Source: Luteimonas galliterrae (lineage in GTDB: Bacteria; Pseudomonadota; Gammaproteobacteria; Xanthomonadales; Xanthomonadaceae). Taken from it: 64,000 nt of DNA. The notes beneath the pieces were generated by a model that was not told the origin of the DNA, ran no database searches, and saw only the letters and a program-made list of their open reading frames with translations. Below, in pieces: positions 35,456 through 44,288 of the stretch. The position numbers were made by a program, and so were the translations under genes. Every line of letters starts with the position of its first letter. The stretch's first letter is position 1. The DNA is taken from the NCBI RefSeq assembly GCF_023374055.1, contig NZ_JAMBEP010000003.1:186001-250000 (forward strand), read 5' to 3'.

Positions 35456-36235
35456 ATGCCCGAAGGCCCCTCGATCGTCATCCTGCGCGAACAAACCGCC
35501 GCCTTCCGCGGACGCAAGGTGCTGCGCGTCGGAGGCAACAGCAAGCTGGACTTGAGCCGTATGCAGGGCTGCCGCATCGACGATTTCCGAAGCTGGGGCA
35601 AGCACTTCCTGATCTGCTTCGACGGCTTCGCGATGCGCGTGCATTTCATGCTGTTCGGCAGCTATCGGATCGACGACCCCAAGGACACGGCGCCACGCTT
35701 GACCCTGGATTTCGGGAAAGCCGGCAGGATCGATTTCTACGCCTGTTCGCTGAAGTACATCGAAGGCGATCCGGACGAGACCTACGATTGGAGCGCCGAC
35801 GTGATGTCCGACGCCTGGGACCCGAAGGCGGCGCGGCGGAAGCTGGAGAAGATGCCCGGAACGCTGGTATGCGATGCGCTGCTGGACCAGGACGTCTTCG
35901 CCGGCGTCGGCAACATCATCAAGAACGAAGTGCTGTTCCGCATCCGGGTGCACCCCGAGAGCGCGGTGGGTGCACTACCGGCGCGCAAGTTGAGCGAAAT
36001 GATCGCGCAGGCACGCGAATACAGTTTCGATTTCCTCGAATGGAAAAAGGCGTTCGTGCTAAGGAAGCACTACCAGGTGCATACCCGGACGATCTGCCCG
36101 CGTTGCAGCGCCCGGCTCCAGTACCGCGCCAAGCTCGGTACGCGGCAGCGCCGCAGTTTCTTCTGCGGCCACTGCCAGCGTCTGTATTCGCAGGTCGATT
36201 CGCCGACCGTCCGCGTTCAGCGGCAACGGAAATAG
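35456..36235 (+). CDS. Fpg/Nei family DNA glycosylase-AP lyase (endonuclease VIII-like)
   Basis: A 259-aa repair enzyme. It starts MPEGPS, giving the catalytic Pro1 and Glu2 after Met removal, which fixes this ATG over one 42 bp upstream. The H2TH motif region is DVFAGVGNIIKNEVLFRIRVHPE. A C-terminal zinc finger (CPRCSARLQY...FFCGHCQ) supplies four cysteines and the DNA-intercalating Arg. The family excises oxidised pyrimidines or 8-oxoguanine by beta/delta elimination. The sequence is closer to Nei than to MutM in my reading, but the substrate is not certain. Its 3' end overlaps a convergent small gene by about 19 bp. Confidence 0.92.
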   Translation: MPEGPSIVILREQTAAFRGRKVLRVGGNSKLDLSRMQGCRIDDFRSWGKHFLICFDGFAMRVHFMLFGSYRIDDPKDTAPRLTLDFGKAGRIDFYACSLKYIEGDPDETYDWSADVMSDAWDPKAARRKLEKMPGTLVCDALLDQDVFAGVGNIIKNEVLFRIRVHPESAVGALPARKLSEMIAQAREYSFDFLEWKKAFVLRKHYQVHTRTICPRCSARLQYRAKLGTRQRRSFFCGHCQRLYSQVDSPTVRVQRQRK

Positions 36236-36411
36236 CTGGGAGCGTTGCCGGCGGTGTAACGGCGCTCGGCGCTGCCGTAACCGCTGCTGTTGCCGTAACC
36301 GATGCCGAAATCGCGCTCGCGATGGACATGGCGGACCGGGGCGGAGGTCTTGCCCGCAACCGTGCGGACGGGGGTCGACGGCAGATTGCGGGAGTTGCGA
36401 AGGGCGTTCAC
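36217..36411 (-). CDS. Small hypothetical protein (64 aa, GTG start)
   Basis: A 64-aa basic protein starting at GTG with GGAG about eight bases upstream. It has a Ser/Arg-rich front (NALRNSRNLPSTPVRTVAG), a central HVHRERDFGIGYG and a Tyr/Gly tail ending RCR. I recognise it as the sort of small orphan protein conserved in Xanthomonadaceae, but I know no function. A longer ATG frame adds 19 Cys-rich residues and lacks a ribosome-binding site. It converges on the Nei-like gene with a short overlap. Confidence 0.55.
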   Translation of the reverse strand: MNALRNSRNLPSTPVRTVAGKTSAPVRHVHRERDFGIGYGNSSGYGSAERRYTAGNAPSYFRCR

Positions 36412-36500
36412 TTTGGGGCTCCTGGTTTGGTGTGCTGGTAGACTACAACACCAGAACGATCCCGCCATGGGCCGGAAGTCACCCCTCTGAAGTCATGGAC

Positions 36501-37181
36501 TTACGATGCCCTGGCCCGGGCCGCGGCTTGGCGCAGGGCCTGTTCGAAGACCTCGACCGGCTGTCCGCCCTGCACCAATAAGCGCTCGCCCAGGATCACC
36601 GAGGGCACGGCGCGGATGCCCTGGGAGGCGTAGAACCGTTCCTGCTCGCGGACCGCGTCGGCGTACTCGTCCGAGGCCAGGATCCGCCGGGCCCGCTCGG
36701 CGTCCAGGCCGGCCTGCCCGGCCACTTCCGCCAGCACGTCGTGCGAAGAAACATCCCGGCCCTCGCTGAAATAGGCGCGCAGCAGCGCCCGCTTGAGCGC
36801 GAGCTGGCGCGCCTGGCCTTCCGTTTCCGCCCAATGCAGCAGGCGGTGCGCATCGAAGGTGTTGTAGACGCGGCGGCGCCGGCCCATATCGAACACGAAA
36901 CCCAACTGCGCTCCGCGCGCGCGGATCGCCTCGCCGTTCTGCGCCGCTTGTTCGGCGCTGATGCCGTATTTGCCGGTGAGATGCTCGACCGCGTCCTGCC
37001 CTTCCGGCGCCATCTGCGGATTCAATTCGAAGGGCTGGAAATGGATCTCGACGGGAATCTCGTCGCCGACGCGATCGATCGCTTGCTGCAACGACTGCAG
37101 GCCGATCGCGCACCAGGGGCAGGACACGTCGGAAACGAAATCGATGCGCAGCGGTGCGTAGGGGATGCCGGAAGCGTTCAT
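36501..37181 (-). CDS. DsbA-family FrnE-like thioredoxin-fold oxidoreductase
   Basis: A 226-aa cytoplasmic thioredoxin-fold protein. The redox motif CPWC is at residues 21-24 in FVSDVSCPWCAIG. The family cis-Pro region is QGIRAVPSVILGERLLVQGGQP. FHFQPFELNPQM-like and KYGISAEQA segments are typical of FrnE/2-hydroxychromene isomerase relatives. There is no signal peptide, so it acts in the cytosol as a disulfide isomerase or oxidoreductase; FrnE proteins elsewhere are linked to oxidative stress tolerance. It follows the EF-hand gene on the same strand, separated by a hairpin. Confidence 0.9.
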   Translation of the reverse strand: MNASGIPYAPLRIDFVSDVSCPWCAIGLQSLQQAIDRVGDEIPVEIHFQPFELNPQMAPEGQDAVEHLTGKYGISAEQAAQNGEAIRARGAQLGFVFDMGRRRRVYNTFDAHRLLHWAETEGQARQLALKRALLRAYFSEGRDVSSHDVLAEVAGQAGLDAERARRILASDEYADAVREQERFYASQGIRAVPSVILGERLLVQGGQPVEVFEQALRQAAARARAS

Positions 37182-37221
37182 GGGCGTTGGCCGCAGTTGA
37201 AAGCCGCAAGATGCGGCTGCG

Positions 37222-37245
37222 GCGCGCCGCTATCAAGCGGCGCGC
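37222..37245 (-). terminator. Strong hairpin between EF-hand and FrnE-like genes
   Basis: A perfect 10-bp stem (GCGCGCCGCT / AGCGGCGCGC) with a four-base loop lies ~45 bp after the EF-hand stop. No T-run follows on the minus strand, so it may be a weak terminator or an RNA processing hairpin. Confidence 0.5.
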
Positions 37246-37290
37246 TGGAACGCTGAATCGCAGCTGCCGACGAAAGCGATCGAAAAACGC

Positions 37291-37746
37291 TTATTTGTCG
37301 GTCTTCTTGCCCATCATCGACTTATGGCCGGCCTTCATCTCGGCCTCGCTGACGCTGCCGTCCATGTCGCTGTCCATTTTGCCGAACATGGACTTGGAGC
37401 CGGCTTCGTGCTCGGCGGCGGAAAGCTTGCCGTCGCCGTCGGCGTCGATGGTCTTGATCTTGTCGGCGGATGACATCTCGCTATCGGTCGCCTGGCCGTC
37501 CTTCTTCATCGCCGCATGGCTGGCGTCCATCTCGGCCGCAGTGACGCTGCCGTCCTTGTCGGCATCCATACGCGCGAACATGGCCTTGGCCGCGGCCGCA
37601 TGTTCGGCTGCGGAAACCTTGCCGTCGCCGTTGCTGTCCATCTTCTTGGCCATCTCGTCGCTGGCGTTCGCATAGAGCGGCAGCGAAATGCCGGCGATCA
37701 TCAGCAACGTGCAGAACGCGTTGCGCGGGGGGCTGGGGCTGTTCAT
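37291..37746 (-). CDS. Secreted calcium-binding EF-hand protein
   Basis: A 151-aa exported protein. A signal peptide (FCTLLMIAGISLPLYANA) is followed by four EF-hand loops: DSNGDGKVSAAE, DADKDGSVTAAE, DADGDGKLSAAE and DSDMDGSVSEAE. All four keep the acidic residues at positions 1, 3, 5 and 12, so calcium binding is likely. Short Met/Ala-rich helices link the loops. Such proteins in Xanthomonadaceae are periplasmic or secreted; the partner is unknown. The start MNSPSPPRN gives a proper signal peptide and lies close to GGAG. Confidence 0.92.
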   Translation of the reverse strand: MNSPSPPRNAFCTLLMIAGISLPLYANASDEMAKKMDSNGDGKVSAAEHAAAAKAMFARMDADKDGSVTAAEMDASHAAMKKDGQATDSEMSSADKIKTIDADGDGKLSAAEHEAGSKSMFGKMDSDMDGSVSEAEMKAGHKSMMGKKTDK

Positions 37747-37922
37747 CTTCGTCTCCGGAGGCGTAGCGTGAATGCAGGCTGCGCGCGCATCCGTCACGAA
37801 GGCGTCAACTTTCCTGCGTGCGAACGCCGCAGCGGCTGCGACCTGCCGGGAGCGCGCTTGTGGCGCCGCCGGCCGTTCGCTCGATTAACCGTTCACCGCT
37901 TATTGCTGCGCCGCGTCAGCGA

Positions 37923-38819
37923 TCAGAACGTCTTAGCGCCGTTCGCGGCAACCAGCAGCGAATACAGGGAGGAGGTGGCGGTGATGTACAGCCGGTTCCG
38001 CTTGTAGCCGCCGAACACCAGATTGGACACGCGCTCGGGCACCGCGATTTCGCCGATCAGCAGCCCGTCCGGCTGATAGCAATGGATGGCCTCGCCGGCG
38101 CTGCTCCATATGCGGCCTTCGGTATCGACGCGGAAGCCGTCGTAGCGCCCGGTCTTGCAGCGCGCGAATTCCCCGCCGCCGGAGAGCTTGCCGTTGGCGC
38201 CGACATCGAATACGCGCATCACGCCATCGCCCAGGCCGGTGTCCGCGACATACAAGCGCTTCTCGTCCGGAGAGAACGCCAGGCCGTTGGGCTGCGTGAA
38301 ATCGTCCGCGACGACATCGACCGACCCGGCAGGATCGATGCGGTAGACATGGCGCGCGCCGATCTCGCTCTCGGCCTTGTGGCCTTCGTAGTCCGAATCG
38401 ATGCCATAGGACGGGTCGGTGAACCAGACCGAGCCGTCCGAATGCACCACCACATCGTTGGGGCTGTTGAAGCGCTTGCCCTGGTAACGGTCTGCGAGCA
38501 CCGTGATCGCGCCGTCGTGCTCGGTGCGCACCAACCGCCGGCCGCCGTGTTCGCAGCTGACCAAACGTCCCTGGCGGTCGAGGGTATTGCCGTTGGTGTA
38601 GCGGGCGGGCTGCCGGAACACGCCGGCCTGCCCGGAGGTTTCGTCGTAGCGCAACATGCGGTCGTTGGGGATGTCGCTCCACAACAGGGTACGCAGCGCC
38701 GGAAAATACACCGGACCCTCGGACCAGCGGCAGCCGGTGTACAACCGCTCGAGACTGGCGCTGGTGCGGATCAGCGGCCTGAATCTCTCGTCGTGTATCC
38801 GATAATCGCTTTCGGCCAT
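37923..38819 (-). CDS. SMP-30/gluconolactonase/LRE family lactonase
   Basis: A 298-aa six-bladed propeller of the SMP-30 family. Typical motifs are TGCRWSEGPVYFPALRTLLWSDIPNDRMLRYD (metal-ligand Glu in SEGP), YTNGNTLDRQGRLVSCEHGGRRLVR, RFNSPNDVVVHSDGSVWFTDPSYG (Asn ligand) and QPNGLAFSPDEKRLYVADTG (Asn/Asp). These residues hold the divalent metal used in lactone hydrolysis. It likely opens a sugar lactone in the cytosol; there is no signal peptide. It has no sugar-catabolism neighbours, so the substrate is open. Confidence 0.93.
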   Translation of the reverse strand: MAESDYRIHDERFRPLIRTSASLERLYTGCRWSEGPVYFPALRTLLWSDIPNDRMLRYDETSGQAGVFRQPARYTNGNTLDRQGRLVSCEHGGRRLVRTEHDGAITVLADRYQGKRFNSPNDVVVHSDGSVWFTDPSYGIDSDYEGHKAESEIGARHVYRIDPAGSVDVVADDFTQPNGLAFSPDEKRLYVADTGLGDGVMRVFDVGANGKLSGGGEFARCKTGRYDGFRVDTEGRIWSSAGEAIHCYQPDGLLIGEIAVPERVSNLVFGGYKRNRLYITATSSLYSLLVAANGAKTF

Positions 38820-39114
38820 TTTCGCTTTCTTGCCGCTACGCGTGACTGGGGCGTCATTCTAGGAGAAAACAAAAGCGAAGCATCGAATTTTCCGCCTTCG
38901 CCGGACGTTGCGGCACCGCTGCATCAGGCGTCGTACGCGAAGGAACGATCGGCCGTTAGTTTCGACGCCGTTCCGGGAACACCTGTCTGCCCAACGCCCG
39001 CTTACCCGATCTTGAACGCGCGCCAACGGCCGAAGCGATTCCTAACCTTGGATGCTTGCGGCTGCGTCGAAGGCGCTCAAAATCGGATTCACCGCTCGCG
39101 GATGGAGTATCGCC

Positions 39115-39669
39115 ATGAAATTTTCATCTTTCGCGCCCACGCTGCTTGTGGGACTGCTGCTGGCTGCGCCGGCCGCGGCCAGCTCCGACGTGACCGATCC
39201 CAAGGCGCCACGCAGCCTGCCGGCCGAAGGACGGGTCGACGTCAGCTGGACCGACCCCGCGCAGTTTTCCGAAATACGGCAGAGCAACAACCGCTGGGAA
39301 GCCAGGCGCGGCGACTGGGTGCAGCAGATAGCCAAGTACGTGCGCAAACGCGCCGAACAACGCCTGCCGGAAGGCGACCGGATGTCGGTGACCATCAACG
39401 ACATCCGCCGCGCCGGTCAGTTCGAACCCTGGCGCGGTGCCAACGTGAGTTCGACGCGCTTCGTGCGCGACATCTATCCGCCGCGGATCGAGCTCAGCTT
39501 CACGCTGACAGGCGCCGACGGCCGCGTGATCGCGCAGGGCGAGCGCAAGCTGACCGATCTGGCCTTCCTGATGAACACGCCGACCGCCGGCAGCAGCGAC
39601 AACCTGCGCTACGAGAAGCGCCTGATCGACGACTGGCTGTCCAAGGAGTTCAAGCGGCCGGACGCGTGA
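39115..39669 (+). CDS. DUF3016 domain-containing exported protein
   Basis: A 184-aa protein with a signal peptide (FAPTLLVGLLLAAPAAA|SSDV). The mature part matches DUF3016: RVDVSWTDPAQFSEIR, WVQQIAKYVRKRAEQRLPEGDRMSVTINDIRRAGQFEPW and VRDIYPPRIELSFTLTG followed by RKLTDLAFLM. The domain is common in Shewanella/Xanthomonadales periplasmic proteins of unknown function. The chosen ATG begins a normal signal peptide, while an upstream start adds 21 residues. The preceding ~295 bp hold no gene that I can support. Confidence 0.9.
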   Translation: MKFSSFAPTLLVGLLLAAPAAASSDVTDPKAPRSLPAEGRVDVSWTDPAQFSEIRQSNNRWEARRGDWVQQIAKYVRKRAEQRLPEGDRMSVTINDIRRAGQFEPWRGANVSSTRFVRDIYPPRIELSFTLTGADGRVIAQGERKLTDLAFLMNTPTAGSSDNLRYEKRLIDDWLSKEFKRPDA

Positions 39670-39747
39670 GCGCCAGCGCAAGATCCGGATAGCGCCTGCG
39701 GACGGTGCGGCGCACGATCCGTGGCATCGATGCTGCGGATCGGACCC

Positions 39748-40020
39748 ATGCGCGCTGCCGGATTTCGAATTGCCCTAACGATCGTCGCGTTGCTCGCGAC
39801 CAACATGCCCGCGCGGGCGGATTGCGATCTCAGGTTCGCGCCGCCGGAGATCCAGGCGGCGGTGAGAGCTCATCGGGCTCAGGATCCTTGTGGGAGCGGC
39901 TTTAGCCGCGAGCTTTTTGAGTCATGTCCGCGCGAGCCTGATGGGAAGAGCTCGCGGCTGAAGCCGCTCCCACGAGAAGCGCGCCCACAAACGCCGCGCC
40001 ACGGCGCCCAACAGCCCTAA
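39748..40020 (+). pseudogene. Truncated secreted-protein gene running into a REP pair
   Basis: The frame opens with a good signal peptide (MRAAGFRIALTIVALLATNMPARA) and about 20 mature residues (DCDLRFAPPEIQAAVRAHR). It then continues straight through the REP pair, giving the telltale CGSGFSREL translation, and ends at a chance stop. The authentic 3' part appears to have been lost or replaced. An alternative is a short genuine secreted peptide ending in REP-derived sequence. No family was recognised. Confidence 0.45.
39890..39973. repeat. REP pair, GTGGGAGCGGCTTTAGCCGC variant of the GTAGGAGCGGC family
   Basis: Two 28-bp units in inverted orientation (39890-39917 and 39946-39973) around a 28-bp spacer. 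The head is GTGG instead of GTAG. It lies at the convergent junction with the Atm1-like exporter gene and inside the truncated secreted-protein frame. Confidence 0.88.
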
Positions 40021-41891
40021 ACCGCCGCTTCGGCCTGCTCAGCCGCAGCGCGCTGTTCCTGCTGCTGCAGCCGCCACATCTGCGCATAGTGCCCGCCGGT
40101 CGCCATCAGCTGCGCATGGCCGCCGCGTTCGACGATGCGCCCGGCATCCATCACCAGGATCTCGTCGGCATCCATCACCGTCGACAACCGGTGCGCGATC
40201 ACCAGCGTGGTGCGGCCGATCGCGATGCGGTCGAGCTCGGCCTGGATCGCCTTTTCCGATTTCGAATCCAGCGCCGAAGTAGCCTCGTCGAAGATCAGGA
40301 TCGCCGGGTTCTTCAGCAGTGCGCGGGCGATGGCCACGCGCTGCTTCTCGCCGCCGGACAATTTCAAACCGCGTTCGCCCACTTCGGATTCGTAGCCGTC
40401 CGGCAGCGACACGATCAGGTCGTGGATGTGCGCCGCGCGCGCGGCGCGCTCCACTTCCTCGCGGCTCGCGCCCGGGCGGCCGTACAGGATGTTGTAGTAG
40501 ATGGTGTCGTTGAACAGCACCGTGTCCTGCGGCACGATCGCGATCGCCCCGCGCACGCTGGCCTGGGTGTAGTCGCGGATGTCGCGCGCGACGCTTTCGT
40601 CGTCGGTGATCGCGATGCGGCCGGCGTCGACGTCGTAGAAGCGGTACAGCAGCCTCGCCAGCGTCGATTTTCCGGAGCCCGAATGCCCCACTACGGCCAC
40701 GGTGCCGCCGGGCGGGATCTCGAAGCTCACGTCCTGCAATATCTCTCGCCGCGCATCGTAGGCGAAGCGCACGCGCTCGAACGCCACCCGCGGCTGCGAT
40801 ACGCGCAGCGGCACGGCGCCGTCGCGGTCCTGCACGTCCTGGCGCTCGTCGAGCAGGCCGAACAGGCGCTCCAGGTTGGTGAAGGCCTGCTTCACTTCGC
40901 GATACATCATGCCGAGCATGTTCAACGGCGCCGACAGCTGCAACAGGTATGCGTTGACCAGCACCAGGTCGCCGATCGTCATCGTGCCGGCGACCACGCC
41001 GGCGGCGGCGCGCCACATCATCGCGGTCACGCCGATCGCGACGATCGCGGTCTGGCCCAGATTGAGCACGGCCAGGGTCTTGCGGCTCTTGACCTGGGCG
41101 TTCTCCAGCCGCACCAGGTTCTCGTCGTAGCGGCGCGCCTCGTGTTCCTCGTTGCCGAAGTACTTCACCGTCTCGTAATTGAGCAGCGAATCGACCGCGC
41201 GTTCGTTGGCGTGCGTATCGGCTTCGACCGCGGCGCGGTAATAGCGCGTGCGCCATTCGGTCACCGAGAAGGTGAACACGATGTACGCGGCCAGCGTGAC
41301 CAAGGTGATCGCGGCGAAGCCCCAGTCGTACAGCCAGACCAGCACGCCGGTGACCAGCAGCACTTCGAGTGCGGTCGGCAGGATCGTGTACAGGGTCCAG
41401 TCGAGCAGGTCGGAAATGGCGGTGCCGCCGCGCTCGACGTCGCGCGCCACGCCGCCGGTGCGGCGCGCCAGGTGGAAACGCAGCGACAACGCGTGCAGAT
41501 GGCGGAACACCTGCAGCGTGACCCGCCGCGATACCCGCGCCATGACGCGGGCGAATACGACCTGGCGCAGCTCGGTGAACAGGGTCACCGACAGCCGCGA
41601 GGCGCCGTAGGCCACCAGCAGGGCCACCGGCAACACCAACAAGGTCGGTTCGACGTCCAAACCGTCGACCAGGCGCTTGAGCACCATCGGCACGGTCAGG
41701 TTGGCGAGCTTGCCGGCGATCACCAGCGCCAGGGCCAGCGCGATGCGGCCGCTGTAAGGCTTGAGGAAGGGCATCAGGTCGCGGATCACCTGCCATTCGC
41801 CGCGCGCCGTGGCGGCGCGGGCGACCGGGGCGGAGCCGATGGTGCCGTCGTGTTCGGTTTCGGGGGCGCTGGGGACAACGGGCTCGGCCAT
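40017..41891 (-). CDS. Atm1-type ABC exporter (fused TMD-NBD half transporter)
   Basis: A 624-aa half transporter. Six TM helices lie within residues ~45-340 (for example IALALALVIAGKLANLTVPMVL). The NBD at ~370-605 has Walker A GHSGSGKST, Q-loop VPQDTVLF, signature LSGGEKQRVAIARALL, Walker B ILIFDEATSALD and H-loop IAHRLSTV. TMD motifs YETVKYFGNEEHEARRYDENL and LSAPLNMLGMMYREVKQAFTNLERLFGLLD match the Atm1/ABCB7 group, which exports glutathione derivatives or sulfur intermediates linked to Fe-S and metal homeostasis. The N-terminal extension (~35 residues) is polar. It is divergent from the unknown 715-aa gene. Confidence 0.93.
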   Translation of the reverse strand: MAEPVVPSAPETEHDGTIGSAPVARAATARGEWQVIRDLMPFLKPYSGRIALALALVIAGKLANLTVPMVLKRLVDGLDVEPTLLVLPVALLVAYGASRLSVTLFTELRQVVFARVMARVSRRVTLQVFRHLHALSLRFHLARRTGGVARDVERGGTAISDLLDWTLYTILPTALEVLLVTGVLVWLYDWGFAAITLVTLAAYIVFTFSVTEWRTRYYRAAVEADTHANERAVDSLLNYETVKYFGNEEHEARRYDENLVRLENAQVKSRKTLAVLNLGQTAIVAIGVTAMMWRAAAGVVAGTMTIGDLVLVNAYLLQLSAPLNMLGMMYREVKQAFTNLERLFGLLDERQDVQDRDGAVPLRVSQPRVAFERVRFAYDARREILQDVSFEIPPGGTVAVVGHSGSGKSTLARLLYRFYDVDAGRIAITDDESVARDIRDYTQASVRGAIAIVPQDTVLFNDTIYYNILYGRPGASREEVERAARAAHIHDLIVSLPDGYESEVGERGLKLSGGEKQRVAIARALLKNPAILIFDEATSALDSKSEKAIQAELDRIAIGRTTLVIAHRLSTVMDADEILVMDAGRIVERGGHAQLMATGGHYAQMWRLQQQEQRAAAEQAEAAV

Positions 41892-41988
41892 CCGTCCAAG
41901 ATGGTGGCGCCGGGCATGCGAAGCAAGCGGAAGCCGCGCGAACGGTCCGTCCCGCTAGGGTCGCCCCTAGTACCTCCCGGCTGGCCCC

Positions 41989-44136
41989 GTGCCTATCGTT
42001 TCGACTATCCACGACCTGCGGGAGCGCATCGCCATGGGCGAGATCTACGGCGTCAATTCGCAAACCTATGCCCACTTGCCGCCGGAGGACCAGCAGGCGA
42101 TCAAGCAGGCTTATCTGGCCGATCAGCAGGCCCCGGCCGAGGCGCCTGCGCCGACGGCGCCTGCCGCCGCGCCCGCGCGCACGCCGGCGGAAGCGACGAC
42201 GCCGCAGGAAGCGGTGCAGGCGATCCACGCCTTGCCGGTGCCCGATACCAGCGATCTGGCCGGCATGCCGTCTTATGCCGCGCAATCGGTCTACGAAGGC
42301 CGCGCCCAGACCTTCAACCAGACCCGCGCCGAGGCGGCGCAAGCCGCGCTCGACCGGATGGCGCCGCAGCGCAGCGATTTCGCGGGCCTCAACGGCGCGA
42401 CCGCGAGCTACGAGTACAGCCAGTCGCTGCAGTACTTCAACAGCGATCCCTATGTGCGCGAGTTGAACCGCATCGTCGCGGAAGCCACCGACAAGCCGAA
42501 TCAGATCCCGTCGTATCTGACCGATGCGCCGGCGCGCGTCGATCCGCAACAGGTGCCGCTGCCGCAGATGCGCGGCGCGCTGGCGCTGCTGGGCGTGGAC
42601 CTGCCGCCGAACGCCACGCCGGAACAGGTCGCGGCCGGTTACCGGATCCTGTCCACCGTGCCCGAAGACATGATGGGCGCGCTGATCAATCCCGGCTCGC
42701 AGGTCACCTTCAACACCGGCGCGGGCGGCTTGAGCACGCCGTCGTTCGTGCCCGTGCGCGGCGAAGCCGGCGTCGCCGTCGAAGGCAAGACCGAGCTTTC
42801 GGACGTGCAGACCGGCGTCAACTTCGAGCAGACCCAGCAGTTCCGCATGTCGGTGCAGACCCAGGGCGAGGCCGGCATCGATTTCGGCCGCACGCCGCTG
42901 GGCAAGCTGTACAAGTGGGCCGATCGTCTTGGTCAGTTGCCCGATTCGGTGCGGGCGCTGTCCGACAGCTCGCCGATGCTGAGCCGTTTGGTGCGCGGCC
43001 TGCCGGTATCGGGTTCGTACCATGAATTCAGCGGCGCGCGCCTGACCTACGAAGCGGTGGTGACGCCGCAGCAAGGCACGCAACTGGCGAACGGCCAACT
43101 CGAGGCCGCGCCCAATCCGCTGGATCCGCTCAACATGCCCACCGGCACCTCCGTGCTGATCCGCGGACAGAGCCTGCAGGGTTCGGAATGGGAAGCGGCC
43201 TACAAAGCGTTCACCGTCGGCGGCAGCACCACGAATCTGGAGGGCATGGGTTTCGGCGTGCGCCGTCTCGAAGGTTCGGTGGTCGAGGTGTATTCCGGTC
43301 CGGTCAAGACGGTCGAGAACGAAATGTTCCTCGGCCTGGGCCGCCAGGGCACGCTCGCGATCGGCCTGGCCACCGAACACAAGTCCGAGACGCAGAACAT
43401 GTCGGTCGCCCGCATCGACCTGAGCACCAGCGAAGGCCAGGCCGCCTACCAGCAGTTCATGAGCACCGGCCAAGTGCCCGGCTGGAGCCCGCCCGGCGTG
43501 CAGCAATCGGGCACCACCAGCATCTACACCGGCGAGCATGCGGCCTTCATCGGCGTGCAGGTCGGCGGACTCGAGCTGGGCGGCAGCAGCGACAGCCAGC
43601 TCACCATCGCCCGCACCACTTGGCAGGACGGCACCATCGAGCAGCGCAATACCTATGCGCTGGGCAACAACCACGTCAGCGACGTGAGCTTCAACATCGG
43701 GCCGGATGGGAAGCCGATCGATGCGCAGACGCAATGGCGCGTCGTGCTGGGCAATTACGATTCCACGCTGACCTCGTATCTCAACGACGCCTACCATCGC
43801 GACCTGTCGAACCCGCAGTCCTCGTACGGCCGCTTCGACGGCGACCAGCACGTGCAACTGACCTTCAGCACCGCCGACCTGATGGCGCTGCGCGACCAGG
43901 CCCGCGATTACGTGCGCGGCCTGCAGGGCCAGGAGAAGCTGGACGCGCTCGACCGCGATCCGGTGGTCGCGTTCGGCATGGAGGAATCGCTGGCCGCGGC
44001 CAAGACGCCGGAGGACGTGTACCGCATCGTCTCCAACGATTTCTATCAGTTCCACATGGCCGAGGACCTGCTCGGCATGAGCCTGCAGACGGGCCGCACG
44101 ATTCCCGGGCAGATGGCGATCCGCGACGCGGGCTGA
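41989..44136 (+). CDS. Large protein of unknown function (715 aa)
   Basis: I do not recognise this protein. From the GTG start it has 715 aa; an ATG at codon 16 (MGEIYGVNSQ) has a better GGGAG ribosome-binding site and may be the true start. There is no signal peptide or TM segment. Residues ~45-75 are an Ala/Pro-rich linker. A helical part follows (~85-230, for example RAEAAQAALDRMAPQRSDFAG). A long Gly/Ser/Thr-rich, probably beta-rich part (~230-620) follows, and a helical C-terminus (~630-715: DQARDYVRGLQGQEKLDALD, TPEDVYRIVSNDFYQFHM) closes the protein. Only the His/Tyr cluster near the end is notable. A signal-less secreted effector or a large cytosolic scaffold are both possible. Confidence 0.85.
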   Translation: MPIVSTIHDLRERIAMGEIYGVNSQTYAHLPPEDQQAIKQAYLADQQAPAEAPAPTAPAAAPARTPAEATTPQEAVQAIHALPVPDTSDLAGMPSYAAQSVYEGRAQTFNQTRAEAAQAALDRMAPQRSDFAGLNGATASYEYSQSLQYFNSDPYVRELNRIVAEATDKPNQIPSYLTDAPARVDPQQVPLPQMRGALALLGVDLPPNATPEQVAAGYRILSTVPEDMMGALINPGSQVTFNTGAGGLSTPSFVPVRGEAGVAVEGKTELSDVQTGVNFEQTQQFRMSVQTQGEAGIDFGRTPLGKLYKWADRLGQLPDSVRALSDSSPMLSRLVRGLPVSGSYHEFSGARLTYEAVVTPQQGTQLANGQLEAAPNPLDPLNMPTGTSVLIRGQSLQGSEWEAAYKAFTVGGSTTNLEGMGFGVRRLEGSVVEVYSGPVKTVENEMFLGLGRQGTLAIGLATEHKSETQNMSVARIDLSTSEGQAAYQQFMSTGQVPGWSPPGVQQSGTTSIYTGEHAAFIGVQVGGLELGGSSDSQLTIARTTWQDGTIEQRNTYALGNNHVSDVSFNIGPDGKPIDAQTQWRVVLGNYDSTLTSYLNDAYHRDLSNPQSSYGRFDGDQHVQLTFSTADLMALRDQARDYVRGLQGQEKLDALDRDPVVAFGMEESLAAAKTPEDVYRIVSNDFYQFHMAEDLLGMSLQTGRTIPGQMAIRDAG

Positions 44137-44146
44137 CTTGCTTTTT

Positions 44147-44267
44147 CCTTCTCCCCTCGGGAGAAGGTGCCCGCAGGGCGGATGAGGGTTCGGCGAAGCC
44201 ACGAACGCTGGAACATTCGCGACTCCGCCGAACCCTCACCCCAACCCCTCTCCCGATGAGAGAGGGG
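44147..44267. repeat. Inverted repeat pair, CCCTCTCCC / GGTGAGGG family
   Basis: A left unit (44147-44195: CTTCTCCCCTCGGGAGAAGG hairpin, then GGGCGGATGAGGGTTCGGCG) and an inverted right unit (44227-44267: CGCCGAACCCTCACCCC...CTCTCCC) bracket about 30 bp. It lies at the convergent end of the 715-aa gene and the PepSY gene. It is related to the pair near 26.0 kb. Confidence 0.85.
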
Positions 44268-44288
44268 CTAAGAACTTCTGATACGCCG

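Noticed and set aside
40039-44202. 1387-codon minus-strand open frame across the Atm1 gene and the 715-aa gene
   Set aside because: It is a GC-rich shadow frame; real genes with clear motifs lie in other frames.
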